In this document: one piece after another, positions 41,001-48,272 of the stretch
Layout: every line of letters starts with the position of its first letter
Position numbering within the stretch: the first letter of the stretch is position 1
Assembly (NCBI GenBank): GCA_001805645.1
Contig: MHGQ01000014.1
Coordinates: 49,325 to 105,449, forward strand
DNA from: Omnitrophica WOR_2 bacterium RIFCSPHIGHO2_02_FULL_50_17
Lineage (GTDB): Bacteria > Omnitrophota > Gorgyraeia > Zapsychrales > Zapsychraceae
Direction of reading: 5' to 3'
DNA length: 56,125 nt
Made by a program: the position numbers and the translations under genes
Notes under the pieces: model-generated
The model's database searches: none
What the model was told of the DNA's origin: nothing
What the model saw: only the letters and a program-made list of their open reading frames with translations

Positions 41001-41107
41001 GGAATCCCTGAATCATCCTCCAATGAGATTTGAGCAAATGCGGGGACAAAAAACAGTAACGCGACAAGGAACGTCTCAAAAAATATCCTGTAAAACTTCA
41101 TTTTCAT
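38048..41107 (-). CDS. 1019-aa secreted TPR protein with about ten PGYKxTxxYL-type repeats
   Basis: Signal peptide FFETFLVALLFFVPAFAQ; recurring blocks such as LYDEARDFYQKRDFRRAKQIFKKIADAVPGYKSTDKFLARINVDI. Confidence 0.85.
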   Translation of the reverse strand: MKMKFYRIFFETFLVALLFFVPAFAQISLEDDSGIPSQEKKQMKPLPERAEDLTVPWDKLIEKAEAYNREAIRLFEEGNYTEAQKLWQKAIGIIERSEQLRGAASEEKEIVVVKGEDSVEQAYQSGLSFFEEKKYTQAQEAFLRVKAASAGYKDTENYLSIINDLMLEEDSRSEKQKLDEDLAQSQPEKEAFEPQEEEAQFRQSVEESEKRRIEDLQAQADPVYQRAFEEYQARQFEQAKASFEDVAFIYPDYKLTNQYLERIEGDIKKEERRSLEERLQAEALASKKQQEEWHKTVEGSERLNLDRLKEEAETIYQKGRASYEKGDYEKARFYFQEVEKILSGYRSTAKFLERTAEDIAREERRRLKKEHRQMASTRFKETRQEHDEKQQRLQALQTETQGLYDEARDFYQKRDFRRAKQIFKKIADAVPGYKSTDKFLARINVDIKNEEEYQKARQKREYERPLKEKRLSQGREEKQRAVVRQQGKAKLKETLERIKQDRKARLEKYVASLYQEAQTYYKGHLLEMAEGRFQEIQQIYPGYRSTEKYLAHIASVIEKEEYKREKNERRQTERQPSRRDQTKRLETPGRIASFKDAASFYREGILLFKHKYYPEAREKFLKIKQSYPHYKSTDGYVGRINEEIRKQYTHEFEKEQDDFARQVRKEKLAWKRQEQLSPPKEKLSSTRSEALVQGMDEEDRVFIQKKEEDRRHRLQKEAKAKYAEATRRYTSLDLEGAKQKFIEVEALLPGYKATRNYLIRIDEDIAQQAGKPKKDSGQGDARVPITDDRVDRQFRLKAEELFQQALRFYEANQLAQAQEKWIEVDRLIPGYKTTKDYLQKIDQRLAQEKRQSMKEKLGRPKRPGRIEKSVMKKDDEKAEAPVEKRDEQRKKPAHVESARGQASQPQPKPLQSFFSPQEELRAKRREIQKTIQAQLKQTYKKAVKLYKEGSYEEAWELFVEINGLRPGYERTESYLAEIRRKTAMGSRRSPSAPWASNAKTPPARSDIMAQTLDTIETGK

Positions 41108-41258
41108 AAAATATGTTTATCAGTGTTAATAATAATCCTCTTCGAAATATTATAAGTTTATTTTACCATACCCGCTTTCGAGACTTCCAGAGATTTCTGT
41201 AAATATTTTGAAGAAAAATGGCGGGAAAACGAAAATTTCAGAGACGAGGGAAGTGTTT

Positions 41259-42767
41259 TTATTCTTCCAGGTCTTTTTCGGCGAAGACCTCGGCCGTAAA
41301 GATTTCGATTCTTGTTTTAGGATCCTTCCAGGCATCCGCAGGAAGACCGGCCTTTTGTACGCACAATTGAGACAAAAACTCTTCTTTCGTCCAGCCTGTC
41401 TCCGTTGCTACCTGAGGAAGGAAAAGCCCCTGATGCAAGGGCCCTTGGCTGATGATCACCCCATGTTTACCTAAGACAATCTCATCTGTATTCTTAATAA
41501 TGCGGGGCATGGAGAGCACCGAGACCTCCACATCAATCGCATCAAACTCCTGCGGCGTAACCGGCCGGAACCGGGGGTCTTTTGTTGCCGAAGAAATCGC
41601 CATATCCCGCACCGTCAAATACAAAGGGCCGCGTCCGAGGATATTGCCGATACAGCCGCGCAGATGGCCGGCTTTACGAATCGTGACAAACGCCCCCTCT
41701 TCTTTCATCAGACGCGGATCGGTTTCCTCAACAGCAAGGACATTTCCCTTTTGGACATACTCAGAGATCGTATCCTGCGCGATTTTTAAAAGGCGCTTCT
41801 TTTGTCCCGGCGTCAAAGATCCTTCAGACACTTTCTGTTCTTTCCCATAATTCTGTTGCAAAGATTCCCCCGATTCGTCGTCGTAAATAACAATCGAGGC
41901 ATACCCCACGACCCTGTTCTTATCACCTGTCACATCCCCCGAGTTGGCATGACGAAGGACATCAACATGCCTCAACCCTTTTTGTCTGGCGTAAAGTAAC
42001 GCGGCCGTCATCGGGACAACGCCGCACATCTCCATTGTGGTCCTTGACTGACAAGCCTTCCAGATCTCCTCTGCCTTCAACCCCTGCACGGCCTCCAGGG
42101 TGCGTCGATCCATCTGGCGCGCCTTGGCATCATCATGGTAATGAGACAAATCAGTGCTCACGACGATAAGGACGTCTTTGCGGCTGCCAATCACTTTATG
42201 CAAAACTGCCGCGAACTTTTCCAAAAGCTGAAAACCCGGCTGCCCCATAATCACGGGGACAATCTTGAAATTCTTGAAGGCCTTCTGAAGAAACGGAATC
42301 TCAACCTCTAAAGAATGTTCCTGGGCGAAGGCCTGCGGGGCATCATAAAATTTCTCATCCTCGGCCATCAGCTGCCGGGCCAACGGCGTATCCACTTCAA
42401 CGACGCCTAAAGGCGTCTGAAAACCTCCCTCTTCCCAAATGGAGATCCCGTCAAACCCGAAGTAATGACTGGGAGCCAGGATGATAACGGTTTTGTACGG
42501 ATTCTGGCTGGCGGCCTTAAATCCGTACGCCGCCACCCCTCCGGAATACATATAACCGGCATGGGGAGCGACCATGATATCAATGTGTTTATCGAAAGGG
42601 CGGACAGCGGCCTTTTGCATGAACTCGTCGATCTCAGCCGATAATCGTTGAGGATTGGCTGTATAAAACTGGCCGCTCACATTAGGCGACTTGATTCTTT
42701 GATCACCTAGAGCCATGGGAGAACCCCCTATGACCAAAAATGTTAACAGGATAAAAATGCGTCTCAT
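41259..42767 (-). CDS. AmmeMemoRadiSam B (MEMO) - A (AMMECR1) fusion with apparent signal peptide
   Basis: MRRIFILLTFLVIGGSPMALGDQ, APHAGYMYSGGVAAYGFKAA, ILAPSHYFGFDGIS, STDLSHYHDD; C-terminal AGHLRGCIGNILGRGPLY. Confidence 0.92.
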   Translation of the reverse strand: MRRIFILLTFLVIGGSPMALGDQRIKSPNVSGQFYTANPQRLSAEIDEFMQKAAVRPFDKHIDIMVAPHAGYMYSGGVAAYGFKAASQNPYKTVIILAPSHYFGFDGISIWEEGGFQTPLGVVEVDTPLARQLMAEDEKFYDAPQAFAQEHSLEVEIPFLQKAFKNFKIVPVIMGQPGFQLLEKFAAVLHKVIGSRKDVLIVVSTDLSHYHDDAKARQMDRRTLEAVQGLKAEEIWKACQSRTTMEMCGVVPMTAALLYARQKGLRHVDVLRHANSGDVTGDKNRVVGYASIVIYDDESGESLQQNYGKEQKVSEGSLTPGQKKRLLKIAQDTISEYVQKGNVLAVEETDPRLMKEEGAFVTIRKAGHLRGCIGNILGRGPLYLTVRDMAISSATKDPRFRPVTPQEFDAIDVEVSVLSMPRIIKNTDEIVLGKHGVIISQGPLHQGLFLPQVATETGWTKEEFLSQLCVQKAGLPADAWKDPKTRIEIFTAEVFAEKDLEE

Positions 42768-43234
42768 GGCGCTTCATTTTTAAATAGATACTGATCCAAA
42801 CTGAAACGCTGCGTCTTTTCAATTTTATAATACATCAATCCTGTCAAAATGAAAAGTGCCGTATCAAATACGAGAACGCTGGGGAGCGGAAAGGACATCA
42901 GCCCCCCGAAACAGCCGCACTCCTCAATAGGCAGATGACGCAGGATGGCCTGGGCGACGGCTTCTAAGAACATGACAAGAAGAAACGCAAGACCCAGCAA
43001 ACTCCTATTCAACCAGAGACCGAGGACAAGAAAAATACCGATGAAAAATTCGCACCAGGGAAGGAGATGGGCTGCCATTTCTTCAAGCAGGGGGTTCAAA
43101 AACGCATAACTTTGAATAACATAAAGGAAATTCTGATGGGGACTTATGACCTTTTCAAAACCGGAGGTCATAAAAAGAAGACCTGTGAGGATTCTCAAGA
43201 AAGGATAAATGTTAATGCCCTGCCTCCTGCACAT
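42764..43234 (-). CDS. DoxX/MauE-like membrane protein
   Basis: PFLRILTGLLFMTSGFEKVISPHQNF, GLWLNRSLLGLAFLLVMFLEAVAQAILRHLPIEECGCFGG. ATG at 43234 preferred over the ORF-track start 43270. Confidence 0.78.
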   Translation of the reverse strand: MCRRQGINIYPFLRILTGLLFMTSGFEKVISPHQNFLYVIQSYAFLNPLLEEMAAHLLPWCEFFIGIFLVLGLWLNRSLLGLAFLLVMFLEAVAQAILRHLPIEECGCFGGLMSFPLPSVLVFDTALFILTGLMYYKIEKTQRFSLDQYLFKNEAP

Positions 43235-43853
43235 ATTTATTGAGTTCCGTTCCCAAAGAGGCTGCGCCAACCACCATCTTGCCGTTAATATAGTAGGTAG
43301 GCGTGCTCTTGATGCCTAAGGTATCTCCTTCTTGTCTGTCTTTCTGAATCGACTCTGTGACCGAGGTATCCTTAAGACATTGGCTTAATATCTCGAGGTT
43401 CATATCGACGTCCTGAGCTATCTGTTCAAAGGCCGGCGCGGCATGGGCAAGACGTTTCCAATTTGCCTGACGCTCGATCAGATAATCGTGAAATGGCCAG
43501 AACTTTCCCTGACGGCCGGCGCACTCGGCATACTGGGCAGACAAGAGGCCATATCGATGACTGCTCAAAGGAAAATATTTTAGTTCTAAATAAACCGTTG
43601 GAGGGTGTTCCGTCATAAACTTTTTAATATGGCGCGCGCCTTCCGCACAGGCCGGACATTCAAAGTCGATGAACTCGGTTATATGGACAGGGGCTTTCTT
43701 GTCCCCCTTAACCCTGGCCGAGATATTCGCCTGAACACTCCCTTTTACGAATGCCTTAAGCGATTTAACGCCGAGGACGACAGCCACACTCAAGACAACG
43801 ACGATGATCGTTATTTTAATCTTCGCTGATACCTGGGATCGTTTATCAGCCAT
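43212..43853 (-). CDS. membrane-anchored DsbA-like thioredoxin-fold oxidoreductase
   Basis: ITEFIDFECPACAEGARHIKKFM (CPAC), GIKSTPTYYINGKMVVG cis-Pro region. Confidence 0.9.
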   Translation of the reverse strand: MADKRSQVSAKIKITIIVVVLSVAVVLGVKSLKAFVKGSVQANISARVKGDKKAPVHITEFIDFECPACAEGARHIKKFMTEHPPTVYLELKYFPLSSHRYGLLSAQYAECAGRQGKFWPFHDYLIERQANWKRLAHAAPAFEQIAQDVDMNLEILSQCLKDTSVTESIQKDRQEGDTLGIKSTPTYYINGKMVVGAASLGTELNKYVQEAGH

Positions 43854-43863
43854 AAACCTCCCT

Positions 43864-44241
43864 TTACCTTAGATAAGGTTTAATTTTCCCCATCAATGCC
43901 TCTGCCTTAAAGGGCTTGACGACATAACCGGCCAAATCCGGATTGATCATCTGGGCAATCCTCTTTTGTTCATCCGCCCAGGCCGATGTGACCATGATAA
44001 TGGGAATTGCGGCTAACGCCGGATCCTTACGGGAGAGGTGCATAAACTCTAATCCGTCCATGCGGGGCATCTGCCAATCCAAAAGGATGAGACCAATATC
44101 CCTATACTGCTCACGCAGCATATCCAACCCCTTCTGGCCGTCTTGTGCCTCCAAAATCTCATTCGTGACTTTGGCCTTTTTCAGCAGGGCGGTTAAGAGT
44201 TTACGGTCCATAGGGGAATCATCGACAATCAGAATTTTCAC
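43864..44241 (-). CDS. stand-alone response regulator receiver domain protein
   Basis: MKILIVDDSPMDRKLLTALL, LILLDWQMPRMDGLEFM, VTSAWADEQ, GYVVKPFKAEAL. Confidence 0.93.
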   Translation of the reverse strand: MKILIVDDSPMDRKLLTALLKKAKVTNEILEAQDGQKGLDMLREQYRDIGLILLDWQMPRMDGLEFMHLSRKDPALAAIPIIMVTSAWADEQKRIAQMINPDLAGYVVKPFKAEALMGKIKPYLR

Positions 44242-44450
44242 TTCTCATCAATTCTCAAAAAATGATTGAACGCCTTAAACTTCCATATCCAAAGACCAGT
44301 CAGGATAATTAGGGGAATAACAGCAAACTGGACGGCTCTCTTAAAGAGAACCTCTTTTCCAAAGGGAGAATAGATATAGCACATGAGAACAAGCCCCAAC
44401 CCCATATGAATCCAGCGCAACATAATACGTAGCCTGGCCTCGCGCGACAA
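44238..44450 (-). CDS. small two-TM hypothetical protein
   Basis: 70 aa with two hydrophobic helices; stop overlaps the response regulator start (ATGA). Confidence 0.6.
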   Translation of the reverse strand: MSREARLRIMLRWIHMGLGLVLMCYIYSPFGKEVLFKRAVQFAVIPLIILTGLWIWKFKAFNHFLRIDEK

Positions 44451-44470
44451 TCGCTTCTCCTTGTCACCCC

Positions 44471-44502
44471 TTCGACTATCCCCGCCTTAAAGCGGGGTCG
44501 AA
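44471..44502. repeat. hairpin TTCGACtatCCCCGCcttaaaGCGGGGTCGAA
   Basis: 6-bp GC arm plus outer TTCGAC/GTCGAA arm; no downstream T-run on the minus strand. Confidence 0.7.
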
Positions 44503-44527
44503 TGAGTCAAAGAAAGAATAACGTCGA

Positions 44528-44824
44528 CTATTGTTCTCTGAGTTTCAACTCAACACCATGCTTGGGGCAATAGACCACATCCTCCGTGTAGGTCTCACCG
44601 CCTACGGGACAGAACTTCTTCTGCATATGCTCCCCGACGATCATACCGCCGACGGTTCCAACCACACCTCCGATAGCTGCGCCTGCGACATTGTCACCGG
44701 TCTGATGACCGATGATGCCGCCGAGGGTCGCGCCGGCCAACCCGCCGGTAGCGGCTGTCTTTTGGGTCGTGGTGCAACCGGCAACGGTCAATACCATGCC
44801 TAGGATAATCGCGAATTTCTTCAT
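44528..44824 (-). CDS. glycine-zipper lipoprotein with Cys-rich C-terminus
   Basis: Lipobox VAGC, GGLAGATLGGIIGHQTGDNVAGAAIGGVVGTVGGMIVG, C-terminal CPVGGETYTEDVVYCPKHG. Confidence 0.82.
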   Translation of the reverse strand: MKKFAIILGMVLTVAGCTTTQKTAATGGLAGATLGGIIGHQTGDNVAGAAIGGVVGTVGGMIVGEHMQKKFCPVGGETYTEDVVYCPKHGVELKLREQ

Positions 44825-44933
44825 AGTCCTCCCACTCCCTTCATCTCTTGAAAATTGTTTATAGAGAATTGACTTTATTCTAACAAAAATTTCTATTTTT
44901 CCAATTTGATTATATCTTATTTACCGTGATGAA

Positions 44934-45218
44934 TCAAACCTTCTCCCTCAAGTCTCTGTCCTCCGCTTTCCTCTTTTTAAAAATCAGGCGCAGATTCCGC
45001 CCATAAACGATCAAACCCGTTGTCTGGCCGACAATAAAGACAGGATCCCCGATATGGATGGCATACACAAGAAGGGCTGCTCCGCCCAAGAGACTGAAAT
45101 ACCAGAAGCTCACAGGGACATGGCTCTCCTTCTTCCTCTCCGAGCAAATCCACTGGATAAGAAACCTCGCCCCGAACAACAACTGCCCTGCAAAACCCAC
45201 CCAAAGCCATTTGTTCAT
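44934..45218 (-). CDS. LAB_N (lipid A biosynthesis N-terminal) domain membrane protein
   Basis: GFAGQLLFGARFLIQWICSERKKESHVPVSFWYFSLLGGAALLVYAIHIGDPVFIVGQTTGLIVYGRNLRLI. Confidence 0.9.
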   Translation of the reverse strand: MNKWLWVGFAGQLLFGARFLIQWICSERKKESHVPVSFWYFSLLGGAALLVYAIHIGDPVFIVGQTTGLIVYGRNLRLIFKKRKAEDRDLREKV

Positions 45219-45913
45219 CGCCGCCCCCTTGCTCTTAGAACCCGAAAAAAATCAAGTATGACTTTAAAAATCCTCTTATGGCTGTATTTGGTATGACCAA
45301 ACGAACGCTTACGATGATGCGAAACAATCTCGCCGACCTTACAGCCCTGTAACGAGAGACTTAAAGGGATAAAACGATGCTGTCCCTCCCACCGCAGGGG
45401 AATCTTGCCGACGGATTCTTTCCTATAAGCCCTCAAAGTGCAAGAAACATCATGGATAGTCATCCCCGTCAACCAACGCTGCAAGATATTGCCGACTTTG
45501 GATAGGCCTGCCTTCAAGGGAGTATCCTGGCGGTTTTTACGCCATCCGCAGACGCAATCATAGCCCTCTTTCATCTTTTCCAATATCTGAGGGATATCCG
45601 CCGGATCATTCTGCAGATCCGCATCGAGGGTAATCACGACAGAACCTTGAGCCGCATCCAATCCCTGACGCAGTGCCCGTGTCTGACCGCCTCTTGGGAA
45701 AAGATCGATCACGCGAACCACTTCAGGCAGCTGCCCTTCAAACTTTTTTAAAAGAGCAGGCGAACTATCCGTCGAGCCGTCATTGACAAAGACAATCTCA
45801 TACGCACAGCATAAAGGCGTCATCGCCTGCAGGATCTCACCCCAAAGCGGCTCCAAGGAGCCTTCTTCATTATAGACAGGAATGACAAGGCTGTAATCTT
45901 TTTCTTTAGGCAT
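45215..45913 (-). CDS. family 2 glycosyltransferase (DPM/ArnC-like)
   Basis: YSLVIPVYNEEGSLEPLW, VFVNDGSTDSSPALLK, TLDADLQNDPADIP. Confidence 0.92.
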   Translation of the reverse strand: MPKEKDYSLVIPVYNEEGSLEPLWGEILQAMTPLCCAYEIVFVNDGSTDSSPALLKKFEGQLPEVVRVIDLFPRGGQTRALRQGLDAAQGSVVITLDADLQNDPADIPQILEKMKEGYDCVCGWRKNRQDTPLKAGLSKVGNILQRWLTGMTIHDVSCTLRAYRKESVGKIPLRWEGQHRFIPLSLSLQGCKVGEIVSHHRKRSFGHTKYSHKRIFKVILDFFRVLRARGRR

Positions 45914-47648
45914 GGCGGTCTTTCCTGACCAGTATCAATTTTTCCATAAAATAATCCCGCACCGTCTTCTGATCCCCTTTAAAAAGGGCGATAAAAAATC
46001 CCTTGTCAATATGCATCCGTTTGCGGACAATGTAGCCTTCCTGCACGATGTCAAATGGCCTTATCTCTTCCTCATTCAGATAACGCTTAAAGTCCCTCTC
46101 CGTAATAAGGCAATACACCTTCGGGGACGTCGTAAAAAAGCCAACCAAGCGGCTTTGCGTCTCCTCGTCGCGGCTGGTAGCCACCTTCTCCACCTTCTTT
46201 TCAAAATACACCTGGAACTCTTTTTCATGGATATCATGGCTTCCCACCCCGACGACAAATCCCGGATCCGCCTTTTCCTGAATGACTGCGGCGAATCTCT
46301 GCAGGGCCGCGTGCGCCGTTATCCCGCCCTTGCCCAATAACGAGGATTGGACAAAGATACCCAACAAAAAAATGCCCAGCGTCAATGGGGCCGCCATCGC
46401 CCTCGGACTCTTGAGAACAAGAAAGACCATCCCTGCGTAAAGAACTCCGAAGGGGACAATCCACCAGCGGCTGGCGCCGATAAGGAAAACAAACAAAAAA
46501 CTAAAAGCCAATGTCCCTGCCGTTATAATGAGCGCAATTAAAAATTTCTCCGATAAACGCCATATCTTCCCCGAGACCGCATCCTCTTTCCCCTCACCCA
46601 CAAGAAAAAAACTGAGGAGAATCGCAAAAGGCGTGGTCAGGATAAGCATATAATGGTTGATGACAAAATGCATGCTGCTGAAAAACAAGAAAACAACGCC
46701 AAGCCAAATAGGCAGCCAGCGCTGAAGGCCGTCGAGCCTTTGACGCCATGGCCCGCATCGAGCCAGAAGGATGGCGCAAAAAAACAAAAGACTCCATGGC
46801 GCAAAATAGGAGAGAACCGTCCGTACGTAAAACCCTGTGTGGCTTATAAGTGTCCCCACTTGTCCCCCAAGGACTTGGCCGCTTCCTTGCCCCAGCAATC
46901 GATTCCTCGTCTCCTCAATGAGCATATACTCCGTGTAAGCGCGGCCGTGGGTTGCCATCATATATAGAAACCACGGGCAAATAAAAACGGCCATAATCAA
47001 CAAACCGCGGCCGAATCGCATCGCACGCAAGACATCGCCTTTTCTGTGAAGGAGGGCATAAACAAAGAGAGAGAGAAACGGCACAATGACGGCGGCAGGC
47101 CCTTTGGTCATAAACCCCAGGGCGCAGGAGACAAAAAATAAGATGCTGTATCTTTTCTTTTGAGGATTCTTCGCAAAAAGAATCGCACAATACATCGCCC
47201 CAACAATAAAGAAATTAAGCGGCATATCAGGGACGGCATTCTTGGCATGCCGGAAAAAAAGGGGCGTCGTCGTCAGGATGAGGGCGCTTAAGTGCGCTAT
47301 CCTGCGGCAACGGAAAAGCTCCCGGGCCATGAGCCAGGTGACACAAACGCTCAGACTGCCGAAAAAAGCGGCCACGAATCTGGCAGCGAACCAATTCACG
47401 CCGAAAATCTTGTAGGACAAAAGAATCAGCCAGTAAAAAAGGATGGGTTTCTGGAAGCGATTCTCTTCAAAATAGGTGGGCGAGAAAAAATTTCCCGAGC
47501 GCAGCATCTCCTGCGTACTCTTGTAATAAAAAATCTCGTCGTCGCGGTATTCCAAGCCGTGCATCTCAAGGCTGCGGGTAAAGATCAAAAGGCTAAAAAG
47601 AAATAAAAAAAATGAGATCAATATCTCGCGCGGGAATCGAAACATCAC
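45906..47648 (-). CDS. GT83 ArnT/PMT-like membrane glycosyltransferase
   Basis: MHGLEYRDDEIFYYKSTQEMLRSGNFFSPTYFEENRFQKPILFYWLILLSYKIFGVNWFAARFVAAFFG; many TM helices. Confidence 0.87.
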   Translation of the reverse strand: MMFRFPREILISFFLFLFSLLIFTRSLEMHGLEYRDDEIFYYKSTQEMLRSGNFFSPTYFEENRFQKPILFYWLILLSYKIFGVNWFAARFVAAFFGSLSVCVTWLMARELFRCRRIAHLSALILTTTPLFFRHAKNAVPDMPLNFFIVGAMYCAILFAKNPQKKRYSILFFVSCALGFMTKGPAAVIVPFLSLFVYALLHRKGDVLRAMRFGRGLLIMAVFICPWFLYMMATHGRAYTEYMLIEETRNRLLGQGSGQVLGGQVGTLISHTGFYVRTVLSYFAPWSLLFFCAILLARCGPWRQRLDGLQRWLPIWLGVVFLFFSSMHFVINHYMLILTTPFAILLSFFLVGEGKEDAVSGKIWRLSEKFLIALIITAGTLAFSFLFVFLIGASRWWIVPFGVLYAGMVFLVLKSPRAMAAPLTLGIFLLGIFVQSSLLGKGGITAHAALQRFAAVIQEKADPGFVVGVGSHDIHEKEFQVYFEKKVEKVATSRDEETQSRLVGFFTTSPKVYCLITERDFKRYLNEEEIRPFDIVQEGYIVRKRMHIDKGFFIALFKGDQKTVRDYFMEKLILVRKDRHA

Positions 47649-48247
47649 GGATTCTGCAAAAGCAGGATGAAGCTGTCTTTGTAATCCTGTTGAATCTTGG
47701 CCAGCAGTTCCGTGGCCTCCTGTTTGGCATTAAATTGGCCGATGTAAACCCGGTACCAGAATCCGCCGCCTTCCCTGGGTTTCGAGCCGATATAAGCGGC
47801 AGAATACCCTTTCTGCTGAATTTGAGTTACGGCCTTTTCAGCCCTCTCTTTATCCTTAAACGAGGCCACCTGGATGGTAAAAAAATTTTTCCCGGATTGA
47901 GGCGCTGGGACAGAAACGGCGACGCTGGGGCCTGAGGGCTTGGCAGAAACCTGCGAGACACTCACAGGAGGCACTGCGCTTAATTTCGGGACAGGGCGTT
48001 GGGAGGGCTCGGGGGCTTTAGACGCGGCAGCCGTTACCTGACCTCGCTCGCTGGTTGTAACATTATTAACAAGACGCGAGAGCGTATTGTCAGCCTCGAT
48101 AAACTCATATTCGATGGCACGCGTCTCTTCCTCGGAGAATATCTCATTCAAAGGCACCGTCTGTTGTCTTCCCTCATAATTAAGGGCGACCAGGATCGTT
48201 ACAATGACCCCCACAATCAAAAACCATATGAGCCACGTATGTTTCAT
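47645..48247 (-). CDS. SPOR-domain protein
   Basis: TM near N-terminus, C-terminal FFTIQVASFKDKERAEKAVTQIQQKGYSAAYIGSKPREGGGFWYRVYIGQF. Confidence 0.85.
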   Translation of the reverse strand: MKHTWLIWFLIVGVIVTILVALNYEGRQQTVPLNEIFSEEETRAIEYEFIEADNTLSRLVNNVTTSERGQVTAAASKAPEPSQRPVPKLSAVPPVSVSQVSAKPSGPSVAVSVPAPQSGKNFFTIQVASFKDKERAEKAVTQIQQKGYSAAYIGSKPREGGGFWYRVYIGQFNAKQEATELLAKIQQDYKDSFILLLQNP

Positions 48248-48272
48248 ATCCCCCTCCCGCTTTTATTAAATT

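Noticed and set aside
38048-41107. CRISPR-like or tandem DNA repeats
   Set aside because: Repetition is at the protein level (TPR modules) with diverged DNA; no identical direct repeats with unique spacers.
41259-42767. Two separate genes (MEMO and AMMECR1)
   Set aside because: A single uninterrupted 502-aa frame covers both domains, so it is a genuine fusion unless a sequencing error exists.
44471-44502. Intrinsic terminator
   Set aside because: Strong stem but no T-run following on the minus strand; better explained as a palindromic repeat.
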